Shown here in pieces: positions 1-10,172 of a DNA stretch of 64,000 nt. The DNA comes from Sacculina carcini. Lineage: Eukaryota > Arthropoda > Thecostraca > Sacculinidae. Within the stretch, counting starts at the first letter, position 1. The number at the start of each line of letters is the position of its first letter. The position numbers were made by a program, and so were the translations under genes. The stretch lies in the NCBI GenBank assembly GCA_916048095.2, contig OU696594.1:1291001-1355000 (forward strand). The letters run 5' to 3'. The notes beneath the pieces were generated by a model. The model saw only the letters and a list, made by a program, of their open reading frames with translations. It ran no database searches and was not told where the DNA came from.

Positions 1-2
1 TG

Positions 3-1256
3 AGGTACAATGGACAATCATCTCACACACGCAACATATCAAACGGAGTCCCTCAGGGCTCCGTTTTAGCACCAACACTTTTCAACTTATACCTACACGA
101 CATGCCAGCACCCAACACTCCATCCATACAGATAGCATCATATGCAGACGACATCACAATCACAAGCACACACAGACACGCCGACGCAGCAGTGCACACA
201 CTACAACCTTACATCAACACACTACAACAATGGTTCAGCACAAACCAACTGAACATTGCACCGGCGAAATCCAAAGCCACACTCATCACCAACTGGACAT
301 CCGAACACAACTACACACCACAAATCACCATCACCAACACGATCATCCCACACACGCACACACCAAAAATACTAGGCGTCACATACGACACACAACTCTC
401 ATTCAAACAACACATCACAAACATTAAAACTAAGGTCACTCCACGCCTCAACACACTGAAAGCACTCTCACACACAACTTTCGGACACAACAAAGACACC
501 ACAACCACCATATACAAACAATACATCCGACCCGTGATAGAATATGCTAGCCCCGCATTGGCTAGCAATCTCGCAACACGCCACACAAACACACTTCAAA
601 CACTTCAAAACACCGCACTCAGAACAATCACAGGATGCACAGCTACCACACCAGTAGACCACCTCCATCAAGAAACCAAAATACTCAAACTGACACACCA
701 CCTAGACATGAGAGGCACACAAACACTCGCAGCAGCAGTCACCAACACAGCACATCCACTACATCACCTCACAACACAAGACAACACAAACATAAACATA
801 AAAACAATACCAAGCACACTTTACCACAGACAAATTTTCACATCACTTCCACCAGCTCCCCCACGCACATCAATCAAGAAACACATACACACAGAGATCG
901 CACGGAAAGCCATACACTCACTACAACACAATACACTCCTACAAAGACACCCACCGGACATACACAAATCAGAAAACACACTCACACACGAATACAAAGT
1001 GCATCTTTCCAGGTTGAGATGCGGTCATCATCCTGCCCTTCTGTCATATCAGAAAAGGTTGAATGACTCAATCGATGACACCTGTCCAGATTGCAATTCA
1101 GCACCACACACCATCACACACATCATGTAACACTGCACAGCACACACACAACTCAGACGCCAACACAAAATCAATTCCATCAGAGACCTGTGGAACAACC
1201 CGGTCGGTGCCGTGTCTTTCCTCAGGAGCTCGAGGTTGCTCGGCCAGACAACCTGA
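3..1256 (+). pseudogene. LINE reverse transcriptase, C-terminal half (Jockey/I-like), 5' end outside window
   Basis: The frame is open from the window edge and encodes RT motif B (GVPQGSVLAP, about nt 45-75), the catalytic YADD (nt 141-152), a KILGVTYD segment and a C-terminal Cys/His cluster (CPDC followed by HIM). A TAA at 1128-1130 falls inside this cluster. Beyond it the same frame continues with HC and about 40 further codons to a TGA at 1254-1256, so the element is broken by one nonsense codon in its zinc-knuckle-like end. Endonuclease and RT motifs 1-3 would lie upstream of the window. Codons are strikingly A/C-rich (runs of CAC, ACA and ACC), unlike the other LINEs here. A CAA repeat at 1258-1277 is the probable start of the 3' tail. 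The clade call (Jockey/I rather than CR1) rests on the VLAPTLFNLY style and the Cys/His end and is tentative. Confidence 0.8.
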
Positions 1257-1552
1257 GGAACAACAACAACAACAACTCTGACCGGCACTGAGAACACGCA
1301 GACCATCGCGAACTCCAACTCGAATCCGCAGACCACGGCAAACGGCGCCAAGAACGTCCCTGAATCGAACCCTTGCCCCGGCCGTTCATCTGTCAACATC
1401 ACAAAACAATACTGCCCACAACATCACAATAACGCACACCGAAAACATACAAATTGCGTCCAATAACCACGGCTATACATGAACCTCTAACAAAAGGCTA
1501 CAATACCACCACGAGCTACTAGAAAAACAACTCACTAACATATACTGAATGC
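1257..1552. other. Non-coding 3' flank of the CA-rich LINE
   Basis: Begins with a (CAA)n tract and continues as CA-rich sequence. No gene, hairpin or terminal repeat was recognised. It may be the LINE 3' UTR or flanking DNA. Confidence 0.4.
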
Positions 1553-1659
1553 AAGATACTTAACAGGTACTTAGTACTCACAGATACTTAACAGGTACTT
1601 AGTACTCACAGATACTTAACAGGTACTTAACAGGTACTTAACAGATACTTAACAGATAA
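1553..1659. repeat. Short tandem array of GATACTTAACAGGTACTTAG-type units
   Basis: Two near-identical units of about 28 bp (GATACTTAACAGGTACTTAG followed by TACTCACA) run into shorter ACAGGTACTTA and ACAGATACTTA units. The array decays on its right side into AGATAATTAATAC. Confidence 0.85.
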
Positions 1660-1816
1660 TTAATACAAATATGGAAATTCAGAAAGAGGCTGTATTTGAG
1701 TTATTATGATGTGAAAAAGGCGTCCCAATTTATATGCTCGCTCAGTGGGTGACGCGGGCCAATGAAATGGCACGCCAGCGACACAGGTCATACGAGGACC
1801 AATAAGAGATAACTTC

Positions 1817-2290
1817 ATTTGTATTTTATATGGCGCACATTCGACACAGGCGCGCATAATATCAGTCAATGAGAACAATGTTGAATGGCAAGAATGAACA
1901 CTCAGATGAGCGAATAACCATAAAAGATGATAACAAATATAAGAATCTAACTATATCTGCACAACAAAATATATATAAAAAACAATACAAACTACTATAA
2001 AGAGAAACAAGTAATGCAATGAAATATGGAGCAATAAATCACAAAATGACGCGCGACGCAAAATCATTAACACACGCAATAATCGTCCACAACACTCATA
2101 CACAGACGCAAGGTATAGATACAGACAAGATGGAGAAGAATGAGTAATAGGATCAAAATATATTTCAAATAGGAACTTACGCAACGAAGAGGTGAATGAG
2201 CGATAGGTTGACGAATATATTATGTGAAAAGGAAGCGAATTGTATAGATGAGGACCATAGAAGGAAAATGACTTCAAGTACCAGGATGAT
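1817..2290 (-). pseudogene. LINE family A, 3' terminal fragment (CR1/L2-like RT C-terminus and hairpin)
   Basis: On the minus strand nt 2277 to 1951 encode FYGPHLYNSLPFHI followed by a SFTSSLRKFLFE-like stretch. This is the conserved far C-terminus of CR1/L2-type reverse transcriptases and matches the ends at 11.5 kb and 23.9 kb. About 100 nt further downstream lies the family's GCGC-stem hairpin (nt 1833-1853) followed by an ATATAAAATACAAATG end. Only the last part of the element is present, as expected of 5'-truncated target-primed insertions. The microsatellite tail seen in sister copies is not obvious here. Confidence 0.7.
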
Positions 2291-2585
2291 TCATTTATGG
2301 CACGAGGACAAGAGAGAGGAACCGGAAGTCGGGAAGGTTGTTGGAAGGAGATAGCAGGTCAGAGAGGTATGAAGGCTGCAAAGGATCATGTATTAGTTTA
2401 TAGATAATACAACATACTTTAAAGTGTATTCGTAATTTAATAAGGAGCCATAGGAGCCTGAAGAGAAAGGGAGGGTGTGTCGGCAGAATGAGAGATCTAG
2501 AACAAAGCGACAGGATTGGTTATAAACAAGCTAGAGAATTATGAGGGAGGATTTAGGACAATTGAGGTGGAGTAAGTTGTAGTAA

Positions 2586-2695
2586 TCAAGTCAAACAAAC
2601 AAACAAAACAAACAAACAAACAAACAAACATATATTTACTATAGCGCCTGTAAAAACACGGGCGCGCATAACTTCAAGACGAATAACAAAGCGTA
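2586..2695 (-). mobile_element. LINE family A, isolated 3' end (hairpin plus GTTT tail)
   Basis: Read on the minus strand, an inverted-repeat hairpin (nt 2644-2665, GCGCC paired with GGCGC) is followed by ATAGTAAATATATG and a (GTTT)n tail at 2592-2630. The same order of hairpin, TAxxAAATA and microsatellite tail ends the copies at 12.0 kb and 24.7 kb. No RT coding sequence remains. The 32-bp repeats just upstream resemble the microsatellite-bearing 3' UTR of the 24.4-kb copy. Confidence 0.65.
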
Positions 2696-2696
2696 A

Positions 2697-2890
2697 ATAC
2701 ATATATACATATACATACATACACAAACATGCACTTATACATATACATACATACACAAACATGCACTTATACATATACACACATACACAAACATGCACTT
2801 ATACATATACACACATACACAAACATGCACTTATACATATACACACATACACAAACATGCACTTATACATATACATACATACTTAAACAT
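2697..2890. repeat. 32-bp minisatellite (ACAAACATGCACTTATAC units)
   Basis: About six units with a 32-bp period share ACAAACATGCACTTATACAT and alternate ATACATAC with ACACATAC. Long apparent reading frames on both strands here are products of the repeat and not genes. Confidence 0.9.
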
Positions 2891-3055
2891 GCACTTGTTG
2901 TGTGGCTGTTGTGGTGGACGGTTGTGTTTGAGCGAGTGACCTGTGATCGGTGTGTGTTGCCTGTTGGTTGTGGTGGACGCTGTGTGTAAACGAGCGACCT
3001 GTGAACGGTGACCTTGACGGACCAACACCAGTTGCAGCAAAGGTTTGAGTCAGAA

Positions 3056-3865
3056 ATGAGTGACAAAGCCAAAAGAGACAAAAAGAAAGGTGAGGAAGAC
3101 AGATTTGATAATATGGTAGTTAAAATCAGGGAGATAGAGGAAGAATTGATGAATATGAAAGAAAGCATCGAGGAAGTGAGAACCCAAAATTATCAACTGA
3201 AGAAAGAAAATGAACACAGAGATAGAGTAATTCAGGCTCTTCAGGAAAAAGTAAAGCAAATGGAAGAGAGGACTAAAAATGTCGAAGTGGCTGCTCAATC
3301 TGTAAAAGTAGATGTCGACAGAATTGAAAAACAAAGCTCAAACTTCAACATGAACAAAGAGGTTACTGAAATAATACGAAACAATCCTAAGCTGATCAAG
3401 CAAACAGTAGATGTGAACAAATCAGTCGTCTTCTTTGGAGTCGAAGAAGAAGACATCAAGAACAGGATATACAAAGACAAATCAGAAGCGGCAAAAATCA
3501 AGGATGTTATGAAAACATTAACAGGAAACGAAATCGAAATCGAACACTGCATTGAAGGATTTACCAGATTGGGCGCATACGAAAAAAACATAAACAGACC
3601 TCTGAAAGTGACCTATGTAAATTCAAACAAAGTGGAAGAAGTGATCAGAAGTGCAAAAACTCTCAAAGAGTCGGACAAATGGAAAAATGTGAATATTAGT
3701 AGATGTTTGAGCAAAGAAGATAGAGAAAAAATCAAAGAACTGCTGAATGTAGCAAAAGAAAAAAATCAGCAAAGAACAGAAGAGGAAGAAAATCTTTTTT
3801 TCTACAAAGTAGTGGGACTACAAGTAAAAAAGTGGTATCTGAAGAAAAAAGAGAACCCAACATAA
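3056..3865 (+). CDS. LINE ORF1 protein: coiled-coil RNA-binding protein
   Basis: A 269-residue, highly charged protein. I chose the ATG at 3056 because the frame upstream to 3008 opens only with GTG. Residues of about 20-110 are Lys/Glu-rich with heptad spacing (VKIREIEEELMNMKESIEEV onward), predicting a long coiled coil for trimerisation. The following 100 residues (SVVFFGVEEED, then IEGFTRLGAYE and PLKVTYVN) resemble the RRM-like domain of L1/CR1-type ORF1 proteins that bind element RNA. No zinc knuckle is seen. The stop codon lies 34 nt inside ORF2. The zero frame contains A AAA AAG at 3826-3832, a canonical -1 slippery heptamer that leads into the ORF2 frame. Confidence 0.8.
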   Translation: MSDKAKRDKKKGEEDRFDNMVVKIREIEEELMNMKESIEEVRTQNYQLKKENEHRDRVIQALQEKVKQMEERTKNVEVAAQSVKVDVDRIEKQSSNFNMNKEVTEIIRNNPKLIKQTVDVNKSVVFFGVEEEDIKNRIYKDKSEAAKIKDVMKTLTGNEIEIEHCIEGFTRLGAYEKNINRPLKVTYVNSNKVEEVIRSAKTLKESDKWKNVNISRCLSKEDREKIKELLNVAKEKNQQRTEEEENLFFYKVVGLQVKKWYLKKKENPT

Positions 3866-6495
3866 AAATATACAGAAACAAAGGATTGAATATCATCTAC
3901 TCAAACGTAGATGGTCTTGTATCAAAACTGAATGAGTTCAATGATTATATTGAAGAAAATAGACCAGACGTTATATGTGTAACTGAAACAAAAATGTGTC
4001 AAAATTTGAACAATGAAGTACTACGTTGTACAGGCTACAACATATGGCGAAGAGACAGGCAAAGTAAGACTGGTGGAGGTGTAATGATCCTAACAGCAGA
4101 TAAATTGCGAGTAAAAAAGTGTGATCTAGCGAATGAAAATGCAGAACTGATTGCGGTAGAAATCATGATGGATGTCAGAGTAACTGTGGCTGTGGTTTAT
4201 ATGCCACCAAAAACCAGTGCATGGAAATTGGATGAATACAAAAATTTAAGAGAAAATACAATCAAAAGTATAAGAGAGGTTCTGACAAAAACTGAAACAG
4301 GTGAAAAAGACTTGATTATTACTGGCGATTTGAATTGTAAAGTCAATTGGAAAAGTCCTTATATTGATGACACATCTGATCATCTGAAAAAAGATTTGAT
4401 CGACCTCAACCAGGACTACTTTTTAACTCAGCATGTGGAAGAAGACACAAGACAAAGAGGAGCTGACCAGTCATCTCTCCTCGATGTTGTGTTCACCAAA
4501 CGAGCAGATCAAGTAGAAAACTTGACCTATGAACCACCATTTGGCAAGAGTGATCATGTTGTTATTTCCTTCAGATATATTCTAAGCAAAGATATCATAA
4601 TACCTGGAGAAGTCGCTACAAGCATACCACATTATGAGAAAGGTAATTATGAAAAGCTAAACAGGTTTTACTCAAGAAAGAATTGGGACCACGAGATGGA
4701 TGACTCTGACGTAAACAATATATACAAAACGTTTTGTCGCATCTACAAAGAAGGAGTGGACAAATACATTCCTATCAGAAGAAAAAAGATGAGAAAGAAG
4801 CAGTGGTTCAGTGAGGAATGTATGAAAGCAAAAAAAGAAAGAGACCAGCAATGGAGGCGATATCGAACAAACAAGGATACAGGAAGTTATACAAGATATA
4901 AAATATGTCGAAATAGATATACGAGAATAAGAAGAGAAGCACAATCAAAATTCGAAGAAGACATTGTCAATAACATCAAAGACAAGCCGAAATTATTTTA
5001 CCACTACATCAACAGCCGCATTAGAGTGAAAAAGAAAATACAGCATATATACGAAAACGGTACGGCATACACAGATGAAAAAGATATATGCGAAATATTC
5101 AACAAGCAATTTCACTCGGTCTTTTCAGAAAACGACACATGGATTCCTCCTGAGGAAAGCATAGAGAGTACGCCGAAAATGCAGGACATCAAAATATCAT
5201 GCAGTCAAATAGAAAACGAACTGCTATCTTTGGATAAATATAAATCATGTGGTCCAGACGACATTTCCAGTTTTGTATTGAAGAGTTGTGCGAAAACGCT
5301 GAGCAGACCTCTAGAAATCATTATGAACGCCTCGTTGAGACAGGGCAAATTACCAGACATATGGAAACAGGCCAATATTACCCCATTGTTCAAAAAAGGG
5401 AAAGCTGAGAATGCTGCAAATTATAGGCCAATATCACTAACGAGTGTCGTTTGCAAAATTATAGAAAAAATTATTAGAAAAGAATGGACCAGATTTCTCG
5501 AAACTAATAGAATCCTGTCAGATCAACAATTTGGATTCAGGTCTCAAAAATCAACTACTGCGAATCTCATCAGTTTCTATAGTAGAATTATTGTAAATAT
5601 ACAAGAGAGAGAGCAATGGACCGATGCAGTTTACATTGATTTTGAGAAGGCCATATACATGAACATGTTCATATACATGAACATGTTCGCCGACGATGTC
5701 AAACTACAAAAAAATATTCGCAGCCTAGAAGATTGTGTAGACTTACAGACATGTATAGAAAATTTGGAACTGTGGAGTGATCACTGGCAAATGTCATTTA
5801 ATACAAACAAATGTCGAATTGTACGATTTGGGACTAGTAAATTCAGACCAAACTATTCTTACATCATGAATAATATACCATTACAGGATTCACAAAAAGA
5901 AAAAGACCTTGGAGTAATAATGAATAACAGGCTGTCTCCTGAAAACCATATATCCGAAATAGTCAAAAAGACAAATTGCAAAATTGCACATATTAAGACA
6001 GCTTTCACATATATCAACGCCGAAATGTTAAGAAAGTTAATAATAGCTATCATTAGACCATCTCTAGAATACGCTGTCACAATATGGAGTCCGCATTTAC
6101 AGAAGCACAAGGAAAAACAAGAGAAAGTACAAAGATCAGCTACAAAAATATCACACGAGACAAGACATTTAGGCTACAATGAAAGACTGAGAGAATTGAA
6201 CCTTTCTACACTAGAAGAAAGAAGAGTCAGAGGAGATGTGATAGCTATATATAGATATATGACAGGCAAAGAAAATATTCAAAATACCAGTCTGTTCCAG
6301 CCGACCAGTTCCACACGTTTACATGCTCTAGGTCTTCAAAAAAGTAGAGCCAAAAAAGATATAAAGAAGTACAGTTTCCCTCAACGTAGTATAGATTTTT
6401 GGAATAGAATACCGCAAAATATAATAGGACAGCCAACAACAAGTAAATTCAAAGAAAATTATGATCTCTGGAAGGCAGGAGACACGAGTTTCTGA
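3832..6495 (+). CDS. LINE ORF2: APE-type endonuclease and reverse transcriptase with internal RT deletion
   Basis: 887 codons from a GTG, TGA at 6493-6495. Endonuclease residues are visible: Asn in YSNVDGL (about residue 25), Glu in TETK (52), GDLN (165-168) and SDH (240-242). RT follows, with YRPISL near 530, motif A YIDFEKA near 600-607 and FADD at 619-622, then thumb and C-terminal segments ending SIDFWNRIP. Only about a dozen residues separate DFEKA from FADD where the family has roughly 90. The missing part includes the motif B stretch (SGVPQGSVLGP). In its place is an exact 18-bp tandem duplication (5653-5670 and 5671-5688). The frame stays open, so RNA priming and synthesis should be dead while the endonuclease looks intact. 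There is no ATG before codon 55, past two catalytic positions, so entry by frameshift from ORF1 is likely. Confidence 0.85.
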   Translation: MVSEEKREPNIKIYRNKGLNIIYSNVDGLVSKLNEFNDYIEENRPDVICVTETKMCQNLNNEVLRCTGYNIWRRDRQSKTGGGVMILTADKLRVKKCDLANENAELIAVEIMMDVRVTVAVVYMPPKTSAWKLDEYKNLRENTIKSIREVLTKTETGEKDLIITGDLNCKVNWKSPYIDDTSDHLKKDLIDLNQDYFLTQHVEEDTRQRGADQSSLLDVVFTKRADQVENLTYEPPFGKSDHVVISFRYILSKDIIIPGEVATSIPHYEKGNYEKLNRFYSRKNWDHEMDDSDVNNIYKTFCRIYKEGVDKYIPIRRKKMRKKQWFSEECMKAKKERDQQWRRYRTNKDTGSYTRYKICRNRYTRIRREAQSKFEEDIVNNIKDKPKLFYHYINSRIRVKKKIQHIYENGTAYTDEKDICEIFNKQFHSVFSENDTWIPPEESIESTPKMQDIKISCSQIENELLSLDKYKSCGPDDISSFVLKSCAKTLSRPLEIIMNASLRQGKLPDIWKQANITPLFKKGKAENAANYRPISLTSVVCKIIEKIIRKEWTRFLETNRILSDQQFGFRSQKSTTANLISFYSRIIVNIQEREQWTDAVYIDFEKAIYMNMFIYMNMFADDVKLQKNIRSLEDCVDLQTCIENLELWSDHWQMSFNTNKCRIVRFGTSKFRPNYSYIMNNIPLQDSQKEKDLGVIMNNRLSPENHISEIVKKTNCKIAHIKTAFTYINAEMLRKLIIAIIRPSLEYAVTIWSPHLQKHKEKQEKVQRSATKISHETRHLGYNERLRELNLSTLEERRVRGDVIAIYRYMTGKENIQNTSLFQPTSSTRLHALGLQKSRAKKDIKKYSFPQRSIDFWNRIPQNIIGQPTTSKFKENYDLWKAGDTSF

Positions 6496-6544
6496 CTCAT
6501 TCCTGCGCGAACAACTCGGTAAGAACAACTCGGTAAGAACATAC

Positions 6545-7480
6545 ACATATACACATGAGTTTTGAGTACAATAAATAGGAATAGAAAATGGCTAGCTGAA
6601 TGGAATCAGAGTTTGGCGAAAGGAGTGAGAGTGTGAGAAGCAGGATCAAACGAGATGTCAAAAAGGTGATTTTGAAGTCGGGAAGCAAACATGCGGTAGG
6701 AAGAAGATGAAATAATATGAGTCGGGAAAATAGTTTGTTTTAATATTTTGTTGTTTTGTTTTTAAGTATTAGTTTGATAGCTGAAGACTGATCAAGACAA
6801 GGACGGAAAGGATATAGAGAGCGAAGTATAAGGCGACATCTATGTGAAGTAGATAGAATGTTAGTTGAGAAAGAAAGGGAGGAATAGAAAATAACACCGG
6901 GAGTATTGGCAGAGGGAAAGGTAGGAGGAAAAGGTGATATAGAGAGGGAAAGGTAGGAGAGGAGGGGAAATACGTGGAGGATGGAGAGCAAGGAATTCGG
7001 ATTTAGAAGGATTCAAGAGGAGACGAGGACCAGGAGGAGATATCAGGGGAAATGGACAGGGGATATAGAACTGTTTGTCGTCAATATAGATAAGAAAACA
7101 AATAGAGCGGCGTCTACAGATCGGACAAAGAGGGCAAATACAGATTGAATAGGAGATGGCCAAGGATAGATCCTTGCGGAACACCAGAGGAGAGGGGGAG
7201 TGGATTGGAAACAGAGTAGTTAAATTGAACAGAGTAGGTCTGATTTTGTAGGTAATGCAAGGGAGAATGAGATACGCCTAGATGAGAGACATCATCAATA
7301 CGAAGGCAGTGGTCAACAAGATCAAACGCTGAGCTCAAGTCAGTTCTTCAGCAGTGAGAGAGGAAGTAGAGGTGAGAGAGAAGAGTGAATGTGTGCCCAC
7401 AGGAGCTAATGTTCAGGAAACCGACCAGTAGATAATAATGATGGATGAGTGGATGCTGGAGAACATGTGAAGGACTAAAT
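6545..7480 (-). pseudogene. LINE family A RT, decayed minus-strand copy
   Basis: Minus-strand frames between 7338 and 6740 encode SSAFDLVDH (motif A), LSSGVPQGSILGHLLFNLYL (motif B) and scraps of the IYIDD and LGV-type regions, with stops and shifts. Nt 6690-6560 encode the FDISFDP-like end also present at 11.6 kb, so a piece between them is lost. Order and orientation fit one copy reading right to left, abutting the 3' end of the family D LINE. Sequence to 7480 continues as poorly alignable Ser/Leu-rich frame. Confidence 0.7.
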
Positions 7481-7689
7481 GAAATGTTTGGACGACGGCG
7501 AGGAATCACGAGATGAATCTGAAGTGGATGAGTAAGAGGAACTAGGTAGTCTGGCGAAATCAGGGGAGAGTGGAGCAGAAATAGATGGAAGAGGAGACAA
7601 AGGCAAGTGGTCATCAGATGTTGCAGTGCGGAAACGAATGAAGTGGCGGACTGAGATGAAAGAGGGACACGAATGATGGAATGATGAAT

Positions 7690-8325
7690 GAGTGTGAGGG
7701 CGAGAAGACGCACTCTGGTAGCATTTGTCAGGAGCTGTATGATAGCAAGCAGAGGAGCGATGGGGTCCGACAGTAACCACACATTTCGTTGCGCGTACAC
7801 CTCGCCTCGCTGTGGACGAGACCCGCGCATCGAGCACAACGGGTTACCCAAAACCGGTCATAGACCAGGCAAGACCTCAGCTCCACAAAGAGTCGATCGC
7901 CAGTCGATCTTATCGCAGCTCGGACGGAAGGTGTCAGCACAGCATGGCCAATGCCGCCACGGAAATGAAGCGTAGCAGCGCGTGAAGAATATCATGCGTG
8001 AAGCTTGATGCGCGTGAAGCTTGATGTCGCCATCGAGGGTGCCTAAGACTCGATTTTTCCGACGTAAATGACAGACAAGAGTCGAGCTCGAGATCTCGCG
8101 GAACGTTAGTCCACCGTTGGCGGTCTGGCGAGACGAATCAACAGGGACATCACGCATAAGAGAAACCACCTTCCTGGGGCAAACTGGTGATATGTCCCGG
8201 GATTTCAAGACAACCACATGCGTGGGTTTTCTGGCTTCGACGGCAGCAGTGACAGACGCCAGCTGTACTTGCCGTGATTCAATGGAGCGCAGTGACGACT
8301 CCATCGCATCCAGACGCACGAGATA
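7690..8325 (-). pseudogene. LINE family A ORF1-like remnant with CCHC zinc knuckle
   Basis: The minus-strand frame from 8319 starts with an amphipathic segment (LDAMESSLRSIESRQVQL). It is followed, in a shifted frame (7940-7728), by RLFVELRSCLVYDRFWVTRC and a perfect C-x2-C-x4-H-x4-C knuckle (nt about 7838-7797). Coiled coil, middle domain and zinc knuckle are the order expected in LINE ORF1 (gag-like) proteins. The position upstream of the RT scraps on the same strand supports one element. The EN region is missing, so a large internal deletion separates ORF1 from RT. At least one frameshift disrupts it. Confidence 0.55.
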
Positions 8326-8359
8326 TGACGGTGCATGTGCAGTGCAAGCTTTGCCTTAG

Positions 8360-9436
8360 TCAGTCAGGGGCAACAGACCCAATTAATGCTTAATTAGGTC
8401 GCCTTGACTCCCAAGAGCGACGCGCATTTTATATGGGCCCATCTATCACATAGGGATCACCCAATCTATTTGGCAGAACCCCCGACGAAGTGTTACAAAT
8501 ATAACAAATTTCTTCGGAAGACATACAACACAAATGAAAGAAAAAACTTATCAACAGAAACTAAAAACAACCACCCAGCGACTATTAGGAAGCAACAGCA
8601 AGTAAGATAGAAGATTCAAAGAGCGCGCCACATCCAAACAGAACGTTCAGTTTAAATAAGTAAATTCAATATAAATACAATGTGTAAACAGCAATCAGAT
8701 GAAATAATTAACAACGAAAGAAGACTGCGAAAATACCGTCAAACATTCAAGATTACATCAATTCAAATTAAGCAACAAACTAATCCACAACAGGGAAAGC
8801 AGAAAGCTGTAAGTTACTGCATTCAGCCTTTGGAGACCCACGTGCAGAAGCAAGCAGTAGGGGTGGGCGAGAATCGACTCCAAAATCTATTCTTGCGTTT
8901 TCTATGGTGGGCGGGCGGCAGAATCGCGTCTGATTGTTCAAAATAGATTCTACACATTGATCCGATTAACTTTATTTGGAAATTCACTTTAACAAAACAC
9001 TGAACTAGAATAATACATATGAATAAAAATGTATCAGTATTAAAAGGCATCGACGAAGAATGAAGAATGAATGAATGAAATAATGAATGAATGAATGAAA
9101 GAATGAAGGGCATCGACGTAGATTTGTGTCGAGGCTCGGGGGGATGACAGTCATCATGCATTAGTGTTCAAATTTGACTCAGTTGGCCAATTGCGTGGTA
9201 CCCTCAACTATTTTAGCCTATTCAATTACAACACACATACCCCAATGAAAGGTGTATTGCGTAATATAATTCTTCATATATTTATAATTTCTTGTATTTT
9301 GGGCCTATTGCAATTTGCCTTCATTTGCATGTTGATTTTGATGATAATATACCCAATGAACTGAGCTGAGCGGATTTATCGGGGGTTTAATTGCATATTC
9401 ATACCACCAGCCAATTTGTCGGGGGGTATATATACC
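8360..9436. other. Non-coding stretch with GAAT microsatellite
   Basis: No supportable gene. An 88-codon frame at 8680-8946 resembles no family I know. A (GAAT)n tract spans 9055-9112 and is bracketed by GGCATCGACG direct repeats. TAGGGGTGGGCGAGAATCGA near 8857 looks like a hAT-type terminus, and a similar GAGTGGGCGACGACTCGATT lies at 10876. No partner ends were found. Nt 8449-8480 resemble 59513-59545. Confidence 0.4.
9055..9112. repeat. (GAAT)n microsatellite
   Basis: Imperfect GAAT repeats flanked by GGCATCGACG (left about 9046, right about 9109). The flanking identity could be a target duplication around a short tail-only LINE or SINE insertion. Confidence 0.75.
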
Positions 9437-9693
9437 CAGAGCCGTTGCGAGGAATTATGCCCCCACCCCGAAGGCAACACTTGGGGCCCCCATTATAAAT
9501 ATAGCACCAAATAATGAATGTATTTATTATACATAATCACATAATATAAGCTCAGGTTAAAACATCTGAGCAAAAAGGTAAAAGCTATACAAAATATATA
9601 TTATAAATTTTAATATCATACGTGAAGCAACGGGGCTTCTCAACATTCGGCCCCCCCCGACCGGGGGGTACGGGGGCGGTTGCTACGGTTCTG
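9437..9693. mobile_element. hAT-type MITE, 257 bp, with 8-bp target duplication
   Basis: Left terminus CAGAGCCGTTGCGAGG and right terminus (reverse complement) CAGAACCGTAGCAACC form terminal inverted repeats of the hAT CAGxGCCG type. They are flanked by TATATACC (9429-9436) and TGTATACC (9694-9701), an 8-bp target duplication with one mismatch. The interior is AT-rich with GGGGCCCCC tracts near both ends and encodes nothing. It would need a hAT transposase in trans. Confidence 0.75.
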
Positions 9694-9701
9694 TGTATAC
9701 C

Positions 9702-10172
9702 CCCATACCCCCAGGATTTACGCCCATGCTAAAGGGTTAACCCTTAAAGCGTGATATACTGTAAAGGCACTGCGACTGTCCAGAGTTCGATCGCTGCATC
9801 ACTAGATGGCAATAGTAGTCATCAATGCATATACATGTATATACATGTGCCAGTGTGTGCTTGTGTAAAATTGTAATTTGTAAGTTATAAATTTAAGGCC
9901 AGGAAAAAAAGAGTTCACACGAAAATCATCAGAAAAAAATAGACATACGGCTATGTTCGTCGAGCAACTGCTCTTAGACGAACATCTAATAATGAATGAA
10001 ACGGATTCAATTAACAATCAATTATCACGAGATAGAATATGTACACATGCATACATATATACACATTTATATATACACACATACACACGTACACACATGC
10101 ATACATATGCACAGATCGCAGTAAACGCAGAAAAAGATATGAAAATGAATCCGTTATCATTGCAGGAAAATG
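9702..10172. other. Non-coding, with a B-box-like motif and CA/TA microsatellite
   Basis: Contains a B-box-like AGAGTTCGATCGC near 9782 without a convincing A box, a TATACATG repeat near 9826 and a TACACAY-rich microsatellite at 10030-10112. No gene is supported. Confidence 0.4.

Larger units (their letters stand above)
2895..6540 (+). mobile_element. CR1-like LINE (family D), near full length
   Basis: The element comprises a 5' UTR with two imperfect copies of a roughly 50-nt segment (GGTGGACG...GAGCGA...GACCTGTGA...CGGTG, about 2915-2960 and 2970-3012), ORF1, ORF2 and a short 3' end. The two ORFs overlap in different frames, and both are open over their full length, so the copy is recent. 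The 3' end carries two exact copies of AACAACTCGGTAAG (6510-6523 and 6524-6537), the kind of short terminal repeat found at CR1 ends, and then meets a decayed minus-strand LINE. Flanking target duplications could not be identified. An internal RT deletion makes it non-autonomous. Confidence 0.75.

Noticed and set aside
2729-2989. His/Thr/Tyr-rich frame; similarly at 15890-16177, 24318-24737, 46726-46932 and 62403-62618
   Set aside because: Translations of simple repeats.
7475-7851. Ser/Pro-rich minus-strand frames as a separate gene
   Set aside because: They lie within a decayed LINE on the same strand and show no domain; probably shifted LINE sequence.
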